Shown piece after piece: positions 1 through 8,200 of a DNA stretch of 15,044 nt. The notes under the pieces are model-generated. The model ran no database searches and had not been told where the DNA came from. It was given only the letters and a program-made list of their open reading frames with translations. The translations under genes were made by a program, and so were the position numbers. Position 1 is the first letter of the stretch. Each line of letters opens with the position of its first letter. Source of the stretch: Methanobacteriota archaeon (GTDB taxonomy: Archaea; Thermoplasmatota; Poseidoniia; Poseidoniales; Poseidoniaceae); NCBI GenBank assembly GCA_002731395.1, contig PCBQ01000042.1:4311-19354 (forward strand), written 5' to 3'.

Positions 1-67
1 GTCTTGAGGTCATCGGCCGACCAGACGACATGGCGAAGTCCTTAGGGACCGGGCATTCGACCAATGC
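1..67. other. Upstream leader of the peptidase gene, no gene seen
   Basis: This short stretch before the M28 peptidase start holds no convincing coding region. I see no Shine-Dalgarno-like GGAGG or GGTGA at a usable distance from the ATG pair at 68 and 71, and no clear AT-rich archaeal TATA box. The peptidase message may be leaderless or its promoter may be unorthodox. The end of the previous gene is not identifiable in so short a piece. Confidence 0.4.
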
Positions 68-1492
68 ATGATGCTGGCGAAGATGCGCACCGCTTTGCTG
101 CTTATGGCGCTCATGCTGCTGGCTCCAATGTCCGGCTGCATCGGCGGAACCCCGGAGGAAGAGTCCCTCAATGCGGACGCGATCTTGACCATCGACGGGT
201 TTCCAGCCACCGACGCCGTTATCCGCCTCGGTGAGTGGCACGACCTGCTGCTCATTGGAGAGGGACTCCGCCTTTCTGCTCCTGCCCACGACGTGTTCCT
301 CTTCGTGAACGGGTCGATGGATTTGGACAGCTCCGTACCGGTCGACGGTGACCGATTGGCGTTCCACCTCCTGACCACACCCTACACGGACGCCGTGGAG
401 TTGACCATTTACGATCAGAACGGCCGAAAAACGGTGTTCGAATTGCCTGTGGAGAACGGCACTCCCATCGTGAGCGGTCAAGAATGGTTTGACAAAATGG
501 ATTACATCACGTGTGACCCTGTGGTTGACGGCCGCCCCTCCGCAGAATGTGGAGGATACAACGACCGATGGATGGGTGCAGCAAATCCCGCCTATGAGCG
601 TGCTGCGGCATACTTCCAAGGCCACTTTGAGAGCCTCGGTTACCGCACCTACATGCTTCGCGTCACCGACCACCTCAACCCAACACAGCCTGAATCACTG
701 AACGTCATCGCGTGGAAAGAAGGACGTGACGACTCCTGCGTTCAGGGCATGGGCGGTCACATGGACATCATGCCCCCAGCTGGGCCACCGGGCGGCGGCA
801 CCCACGAAGGGGCATACGACAACACCGCAGGCACGGTCAGCATGATGCTCTACGCCAAGGTGCTCGCCGATTTGGAGGTTGAATGTGACACCTTCCTCGC
901 ACTTTGGTCCTCCGAAGAAGAAGGGCTGCGCGGGTCCAACGCTTTCGCCAACAACGATTGTGGCTATTGCCTTCCCCAGGACAAGGAACTTCGATTTTAC
1001 ATCAACATGGACATGATGGGCATTTCCTGGCCCGCATACAAGCCCACTGGAGAACCGTACCCATATCACGCCTGGTCCGGCCCCGACATCGATCCCGACG
1101 AGCAGGACGTTGCCATCACCAGCATCTTGGATCACGTGCACCGCAACGTCCTGAAGGCTCCCATGGACTTGCGCATTGACGGCACCTATGGGGCCGGATG
1201 CGACCAGCATTGGGAGGACCATGCCGACCTCGTGATGGACGTCCACGAGGACACCTTCGGTCGTTCCGACCACGTCACCTTCCGCGATCTTGGCGCACAG
1301 ACCATTTTCCACCTCGGCGCTTATGACGACGATTACGATGCTTACCACTCGCCTTCAGACACGCTGGAAAACATGATTGACGTCGTTGGTGGGCAAGACA
1401 AACTCGAAGAAAGCATCGAGTTCGTGATGTGGGCCGCGTTGTTGGAATTCCTTTTCGCTGACCAAACCCCAGAAATCCGCAACGTCGGTTGA
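68..1492 (+). CDS. Secreted M28-family zinc metallopeptidase (lipoprotein)
   Basis: A 474-residue predicted extracellular aminopeptidase-like enzyme of the M28 (aminopeptidase Y / PSMA-like) family, likely cleaving peptides at the cell surface. The N terminus is a lipoprotein-type signal: basic residues K5/R7, a hydrophobic core at 8-20 and a lipobox-like APMSGC with Cys24, followed by an acidic spacer. Residues about 35-135 form a beta-rich N-terminal domain that I cannot name. The catalytic domain runs from about 165 to 465. Expected co-catalytic zinc ligands and the general base are visible: H231 in GGHMD, D251 in AYDNTAG, the E283/E284 pair in SSEEEGLRGS, D315 in INMDMMG and H427 in AYHSPSDTLE. 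SDHVTF (400-405) is also typical of the family. Start codons at 68 and 71 are adjacent ATGs; neither has an obvious ribosome site, so the choice is arbitrary. The gene converges on the PPTase gene with no gap. The family call is firm; substrate and exact specificity are unknown. Confidence 0.9.
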   Translation: MMLAKMRTALLLMALMLLAPMSGCIGGTPEEESLNADAILTIDGFPATDAVIRLGEWHDLLLIGEGLRLSAPAHDVFLFVNGSMDLDSSVPVDGDRLAFHLLTTPYTDAVELTIYDQNGRKTVFELPVENGTPIVSGQEWFDKMDYITCDPVVDGRPSAECGGYNDRWMGAANPAYERAAAYFQGHFESLGYRTYMLRVTDHLNPTQPESLNVIAWKEGRDDSCVQGMGGHMDIMPPAGPPGGGTHEGAYDNTAGTVSMMLYAKVLADLEVECDTFLALWSSEEEGLRGSNAFANNDCGYCLPQDKELRFYINMDMMGISWPAYKPTGEPYPYHAWSGPDIDPDEQDVAITSILDHVHRNVLKAPMDLRIDGTYGAGCDQHWEDHADLVMDVHEDTFGRSDHVTFRDLGAQTIFHLGAYDDDYDAYHSPSDTLENMIDVVGGQDKLEESIEFVMWAALLEFLFADQTPEIRNVG

Positions 1493-2275
1493 TCACGACA
1501 TGTTGCGGGTGGTTTTGCACCCCACACCCCAATTGGGGTTCTCCTGCATGGCCGCTCGCGTCGCGTCAAGCACGGCGTCCTCAGGTGTTGAGGGAGGGGC
1601 ACGGCCCGGTGCCAAGGCCACACACATCAGCATGCCGTCCACGTTCACCCAACTAAGATGGACGACAGCACCGTTGTGGATGTAGCGTGTACCGTCTGCC
1701 ACGATGTGCCGCGGATTCAGATGCATGCCCAAACCAAGCGCTTTCTGCACGGCCTCTTTCGTCACCCAAGCACGAAGAGCGGCTTCTGGCTTGTCGTGGA
1801 AGGATTCACGCTCCTCGGCAGAGGCAAACATGTTCCAAGCGCCCTCGGCGATGCTTCGGCCCGCAGGTTCCGCATCAACGCCGATGCTCCACCCTTCGTC
1901 CACCAGCCCCACAACAGCTCGTCCAGCGCTATGCCCGATTGAGATACCAGGCAGGGGAGTTTGCCGCCAAAGCCCAGAGCGCCATCGCAGGTAGGGTGCA
2001 CGACGTTCGTCCCTGATCACATCCAACTCGTCCGCGCGGCCAATCGATGCATGCTGCTTCCACCATGATTCAATCGAGTCGGACAGAAGAAGGCGCCCAC
2101 CAAGGTGCTCCCTTCGGCGCTTGTCGGTCTTGAAGCTCAGCCACTCGGTCGGGTCCACCAAGGGCGGCAATGGATCATCACCACCGGGGAGCTGTTCCGG
2201 CAAAGGAGCAAGGTGGACCATGTGCTCTGGGGCATCGAAACCGGACCACTCCGGCACGATTCTCCGCATTTGCAT
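1493..2275 (-). CDS. Sfp-type 4'-phosphopantetheinyl transferase
   Basis: About 260 residues, the usual size for Sfp/AcpT-type transferases, which move 4'-phosphopantetheine from CoA to a carrier-protein hydroxyl side chain. Family landmarks are in the right order: a basic KRRREHLGGR patch (52-61), a CoA-binding ISIGHSAG (111-118, H115), the metal-binding SIGVDAEP (D134, E136), FASAEERESF (150-159) and the signature WVTKEAVQKALG (W170, K173, E174, K178). The ATG at 2275 shares one base with the stop of the megasynthase (TGATG). A GTG at 2278 and an ATG at 2269 are also possible; the latter has GGTGAT just upstream. This overlap implies translational coupling, so the natural substrate is almost certainly the ACP array of the neighbour. 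The C terminus (about 225-260) is a poorly conserved tail. Family is confident; activity on the unusual Thr-containing carrier sites is not proven. Confidence 0.9.
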   Translation of the reverse strand: MQMRRIVPEWSGFDAPEHMVHLAPLPEQLPGGDDPLPPLVDPTEWLSFKTDKRRREHLGGRLLLSDSIESWWKQHASIGRADELDVIRDERRAPYLRWRSGLWRQTPLPGISIGHSAGRAVVGLVDEGWSIGVDAEPAGRSIAEGAWNMFASAEERESFHDKPEAALRAWVTKEAVQKALGLGMHLNPRHIVADGTRYIHNGAVVHLSWVNVDGMLMCVALAPGRAPPSTPEDAVLDATRAAMQENPNWGVGCKTTRNMS

Positions 2276-5200
2276 CACCGGTCGATGGACACCGCGAGGT
2301 CCTCTGGGACCTGAGCCATGCCCTTCAAACGCAACCCTCGGAGGGCCAAGACCGGGTCGTCTTCCTCACCAAAGATGACCACATCATGCACGGTGATGCC
2401 GCCGTCTTCCGTTCCTGTGCACAGTGAGCGCATGCGAAGAGATTCTCCTTCATCGGGAACACGCAGCATCGTGGACCATTCAATCCCGACCGGGAGGCTA
2501 CTGAGGCCTTCTGATTCCATCGCGACCAATCCAGCGTTCTGGAATCCGGCTTCGATGAGCATCGGTAAAGCCTCGAGCAGCACGACTTCGCCCTCGGCTT
2601 CGATGGCAAACTGGTCCTTCGCAGGCAATTGATGGCGCATCAACGCCAATCCGTCCACGCCGATGTGTTCGCCTTGCTGCACACCTCGAAGCACGCCACC
2701 GTGGCTCTGGAAGCGCGGACCGTGGAAGTACCGCAGGTAGATGAAGGAAGGGTGATGCATCAAATCGCCGGGTGCTGGAGCCAAACCCGTGTCTGGCATT
2801 TGCGCGACTTCGCCAGCGAAGAAGGAACTCAGGTCTTCGGCTTCTTCGACAAGACGCACAACGGCGCTGTGGTGCTCACGTTCACCAAACCCCTCACCGG
2901 TAGAAGACACGAGATCGGAGACGAGCCGACATGTGACGTCGTGGACGCCATCGCTGGCATCGCTCAACGAGGCTTCAACACGGACCGTCATGGTCTCGCG
3001 CATGATTTTCACCGGCAGACCGAAACTGACGTCCCTGAAGCCAGCCAAGGCCGTCCCGGGCTTGAGCAACAATGCGTTTTGGGCGAACATCTCAAGCGCC
3101 ATCACGCCAGGGTGGTATGGGACACCGTCGATGGCGTGGTCGAGCAGGAAGGGATGCACTTCGGTCGAGAGCGTGGTCTGCGTGACGATACGAGCCTCCT
3201 CATCGAAGGCCACGACTTTGTCGATGAAGGGGAAACGTTGCGGATCCGCAATCAGTCCTGCCATGCCCGGAGGCAGCTTGAGGGGTGCTTCGCGGAAGGC
3301 GCTGAAGGCGTCCATCGCACCGAGGCTTCCGCAACCGAGCACGCGTCGCTTTCCACCCGCGAGGGCCTCGTCCACAAACAAGTCCACGCCGACATCCACC
3401 GGCAGGGTCTCAATACCTGCAGCCTCAAACACTGCTTCGATGGAGCCTCGGGTCGCCATGCCGACATCGCGCCAGCCCGTCCACCCGATGGCCACGGCAC
3501 GGCATGCACCGCTGGCGGTCAGACGGGCCATTTCGGCATCAAGGACGGAATTCGCAGCAGCATAGTCCGTTTGACCGCCGTTCCCAAAGCGTCCAGCCAC
3601 CGATGTAAAGCAGGCGGCAAAGGCAGGGTAGCGTGCACCGGACGCCTCCACAGCACCCATCAATGCGGTCCAACCGTCGACCTTGACACGCACCACGCGA
3701 TCGAAGGCTTCGTGGGTCTTGTCGGCCACGAGTTTGCTCTCCTCCAGACCAGCCCCATGAACCACACCCGTGATGGCATGGCCAAGGTTGGCGCCAAGCT
3801 TGGTCAATGCCTTGGCGTCCATGACGTCCACGGCATGGTATTGCGCCAGGTTGCCGGTGCTCTGTATGGCGGAAAGGGTACGCTGAACGTCACGCGACCG
3901 CATCATTCTGTCCCATGCGCGGTTCCACTCCACCATGGTGACCTTACCCGATGAGGATGCCTCAATCATGCGCTCGCGAAGCGCCATCTTCTCAGCGTCA
4001 AGGGCCGACTCGTCGTGGTCAAGCCAACCCTCGGTGACCTCCATGAGCGGAGTTCGTCCCAGCAGGTGGAAGGAAGCGCCAGCATCCTTGGACGCAGCAG
4101 CCACGCCAATGATGGCGGCGGCGGTGACGCCTGAGCCACCGCCGGAAACCAGCCACACATCGGTTTCTTGCAGCGGTTTCCGCGCTTCAACCAAATCTTC
4201 AGCAAAACAGACCAGCGTCCAGCGCTCACCAGCACGATCGAGGCCAATCTCGACCTCGCCACCGATGTTGAGCAGGTCATCCACCAGGCGCTCTGCTGTG
4301 GCTTCGGCATCCATCAGCATATCGGGATGCAGGTCGAAGGCGCGGCATCGGAGGGCGGGTCGCTCATGCGCATAGGATTTTGTCACGCCTGCGGCTGCTG
4401 CTTGGAGTGCGTTGAAGCGGTCACCGCGGTTGCCGTGACGACCGTCCATGGCGCTCACAGAAGCCACGACACCCGCCTGTAGAGCGCTGAACTGCGCGTC
4501 GAGGGATTTCAAGAGACCGAACCAGGCTTGTCCGGACAGCACCACCTGTTGGCTTGGTCCGGTTTCTTCGGACCATGCCATGCTGGCCAACCGCAACGGA
4601 GCCAGGTGGATTATGCCTGCGAGTGGTCCATCTGCGAGGGCGTCCACAAAGGCGTCCATTTGCTCCGAGGAAGCAGGGTCAACGCGGTGAACGATGCGCT
4701 CACCCTCCTCTTGGATTCGGTGTGATTTCGCGCCGGGTTCAAGTCCAATATGGACGACTTCGAAGCCCTTCCCGGTCAACACCTGAGCAACCGCAGCGGA
4801 CACACCCCAGTCGTCCTCGGTGATGAGGATCCGGCCGGCGAGATTCAATGGTGCAGCCTCACCCGAGCAGGGCTCAATCTCGACTTGCCAGCGGCGGTTG
4901 CCGACAACCTCCGATGACGATGGGACAGCGACGGCGGAAGGCGTCTCGACAGGTGCCGTCGAGGAGGTTGAGGATGCGATTGCATCGGCTTCACCGGAGG
5001 CATACTTCGCGACATAAGCGACAAAGTGGTTGAGCGTTGGATGGTCGGACAACAGGAAGTCTTCGTCCACGGGGAGCTCAAAGATCGCGCGAACGTCGGC
5101 CATGATTTCGGCTTGCTTGACCGTGTCAATGCCCAATTCGCCCTCGAGGTCCTGGTCGAGTTCGATGAAATCCTCAGGGTATCCGGTGTGCTTGACCACC

Positions 5201-8200
5201 ACTTCGACCAAACGTGCTGCAATGCTTCCGTCGTCGCCTGAGGGCGGCGCAGGTGCCACAGGAGCAGGTGTGGTTTCAGCAGGAGCCAAGGGTGCTGGAG
5301 CAGAAGGCGGCGCAGGCGCAGATTCCGAGGGTGCTTGCCCGTTTCCTCCACCCGTCATGCGCTGGATGTAGCCCACCATGTGGTTGAGCGTTGGATGCTC
5401 GGACAACAGGAAGTCCTCGTCCACAGGAAGCGAGAATCGGGCCCGAATGTCAGCCATGATTTCGGCTTGCTTGACCGTGTCAATGCCCAATTCGCCCTCG
5501 AGGTCCTGATCCATTTCAATAAAATCAGCCGGATATCCGGTGTGCTCCACAACGACGGCCACAACCGTGTCCACGAGCTCACCTGCTTCGAGCGAGGGAG
5601 CGGCGGCAACCGTGGCCGGGGTTGGTGAAGGAGGTGCAGTCTGAGGTGCTTCGACCGGTTCAGGGGGCGTGGGATCCGGAATCGGAGCTGGACGGTCCAC
5701 GGTTGCCTCTTTCGCCGGAGCCGGAGCACCGCCTTGCATGCGTGTCAGGTACGCCAACATGTGGTTGAGCGTTGGATGGTCAGAGAGCACGAAGTCTTCG
5801 TCCACCGGTAGCGAGAACCGGTCGCGAAGCGCTGCCATGATTTCGGCTTGCTTGACGGTATCAATGCCCAATTCGCCCTCAAGGTCCTGGTCCATTTCGA
5901 TGAACTCTGCGGGGTAGCCTGTGTGTTCGACAACGACTTCAATCATGGCCGCAGCGACCTCTTCATCGCTGGCGTTCATGGCAGCGGGTGCTGCCGGGGC
6001 GGCGGGTGCAACAGGCTTGGGTGGAGGCGATGGTGCGGGCTCAGGAGCAAGCGGGGCTTCCACTTCCTCGACCATGCCCTCAAAGGGAGCGCTTGGACCC
6101 CAAGCATCGCCTTGGACGCCGCCGTGTAGGTTGCTTTCCCCATCGATGTAAGCGACCAATTTGTTGTCCATAACGCGAAGCACAACGTCGTTTGTGCCCG
6201 CAAGTCGACGGTTCCATGCCAGCACAGCTCGGCCGTTCACCCGCTCACCCTCGACCGGCCAGCGTCGAACCAGCGAGAGAGCGATTTGTGATCCAAATCC
6301 AGCACCAAACCGGATGCCGTACTCGATGCCTTCGACGTCTCCTCCTTTGCTGAGGTTGAGGTCACCTAGCTCCGGGTCCACTTCCTTGTGGTTGGCGATC
6401 GGTGGGAACCGGCGATGATGGAGGCCATGAATCATGCTCGCATCTTCGATGCCGACGCCCATGGGGTGACCCGTGAAACCCTTGGTGTTGGCAATCAGAA
6501 TCTTGTTGGTGCTTTCACCAAAGGTCGTTCTGAGTGCCTTGACTTCCGACTGAGCAGACCCGCCCCGTGCCGGCGTGTAGGTCTCGTGCGAGAAGAAGGC
6601 CGTCTTGGGCGCCATCGTGTGCCGATCCAATCCCCAAGTGCGTTCCATATGAGTAACGAATCCATCGAACGTTTGTGCCACGTGGTCAATGTCGAGGCGC
6701 GTTCCGTGGAACGCAGAATTTGCCATCCTTGTTCCGAGCAATTCAGCATACGGCTGGACGCCACGTTCGGCCGCTTCGGCATTTCGCTCCACCACGAAAG
6801 CAGCTGCTCCCATGCCAAGGATCAAACCGTTTCGTCGGCGATCGAAGGGCAGCGCTGCCTCTTCGATGACGTTGCTCGAGGACGCTGCGCCAGAGGCGGC
6901 AAAACCCGCACCGATCCACGACCACAGTTCTGGGCTGGTCACGTTGTCTGAGGAGATGATGACCACGCGGTCCGCACGGTCGTTGGCCAACCAATCCTCT
7001 GCGATGCTGAAGGCAGCCGTCGCGGAGGCGCAGGCCACGTTGATGGTGGAATTTGGCCCTCGAATGCCGGTGTGCTGGGCGAACTGAGCATGACCCATGT
7101 TGAGCACTTGGAAGAGGAACCGACGGTCGAAACGACCGTCTGCGTCCGCGCCGTTGTTCCTTGCGTGTGCAAAGGACGCCGTGGTGCCCGGGAAACATGA
7201 GGCAAACACCACGCCGGTCCGCTCACGCTGGTGTTGTGGAACCTGCCAGCCACGGATGAGCCGGAGACCACCCTTGCCAACCTGCTCCTCAGGCGTCAAG
7301 GGGATGGCAGCGTCCCGCAAGGCAAGCAAGCCGGAAGCGACGGCCAATTGCGTGGTGATGTCCCATGCCAGAACGGCCTTGGGATCCACACCAAATTCCT
7401 CGGCGAGATCAAAAGCATGCGCCACACCGGCCAATTGTGGGATGTCCCCGAACGTTTCCGCAGGAGACATGTCCACAGAACCGTCGCGGCCTTTGACGAG
7501 GCGAACGATGTTCCGATCCAGTAGGGCTTGCTTGTAGGCATCGGACACTTCTTCGATGCAGGTCTCTCCTCGGATCAAGCGCTCAAACACGTCCTCGTCG
7601 AAAACGCGCTCTCCGCCAGGCAGGCCGAGGGACACGCCGGTGATGACGTAGGGGTTGGCTCTGCGGTCAGCCATCGCATCGTGCGCAACGGTTGCGCCGG
7701 TACTTGCCTCTACAGGGCGTCGGATTGCAGGAGCAGCGGGGCTCCAACCAGACGGCGGGGCACGGACCGCTCGGACCAGTTCTGCCGGTGTCCGTGCGGA
7801 GGCAACGTCCACTTCACCGTCGAGGGAAGCCTCTGCCCGAAGGCGTTGCACGACGGAAGCCACCTTGGCGTCGTCTAGACCAAGCCCGGACCGCAGATCC
7901 ACAGCACCGCGGCAGAAGCGAGCAGGATACCCGCATACCGCAGCGAGCCGATCGCCCACATAGGCTGCAATGGCTTCAGCAGGGTCGGAGGATGCTGCGT
8001 GAGCAGCCACGGTCTGCGCGGCCACGGGCACACCGCCGCTGGAGGGAAGCGGGCGGGCACGGGTGCGCAAGTCCTCATGCTCCTGTGACGAGCGAACCGG
8101 CTGCACGGGGGACGACGACCACGCTTCCAACGGTCCAGCACGGAAGGCTTCTGTGAGCACTGTGCTGGTCCCGTCTGGCATCGAGGCAACACGCCCGGCC

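Larger units (their letters stand above)
4993..5970 (-). repeat. Three tandem ACP domains with Thr at the carrier site
   Basis: Three carrier-protein units (about 80 residues each, at 5970-5731, 5586-5350 and 5232-4993) are joined by Pro/Ala-rich linkers of about 40-50 residues. Each carries HTGYP, DQDLEGELGIDTVKQAEIM, LPVDEDF and HPTLNH. Tandem ACPs are a hallmark of PUFA-type synthases, where their number affects output. In all three the serine expected in the GIDS motif is threonine: T1744 (codon ACC, 5859-5857), T1871 (ACG, 5478-5476) and T1989 (ACG, 5124-5122). ACP2 and ACP3 are the closest pair at the DNA level. Confidence 0.88.

Noticed and set aside
695..1348. Minus-strand open frame of 217 codons within the peptidase gene
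   Set aside because: Antisense shadow of the M28 catalytic core; low-complexity Val/Gly/His-rich protein without motifs.
2629..3954. Long open frame of 441 codons on the plus strand
   Set aside because: It lies wholly opposite the KR/DH part of the megasynthase. Its protein shows no domain motif, and the minus-strand frame carries clear KR and DH catalytic motifs. GC-rich third positions explain such shadows.
5025..5890. Regularly repeated DNA blocks that at first sight look like a direct-repeat or CRISPR-type array
   Set aside because: The repeats are spaced by 354 and 381 bases, stay in frame and encode homologous ACP domains; they are coding duplications.
6259..7659. KS2 as a chain-length factor (KS-beta)
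   Set aside because: Chain-length factors lack the active-site Cys; KS2 has C1353 and both histidines.
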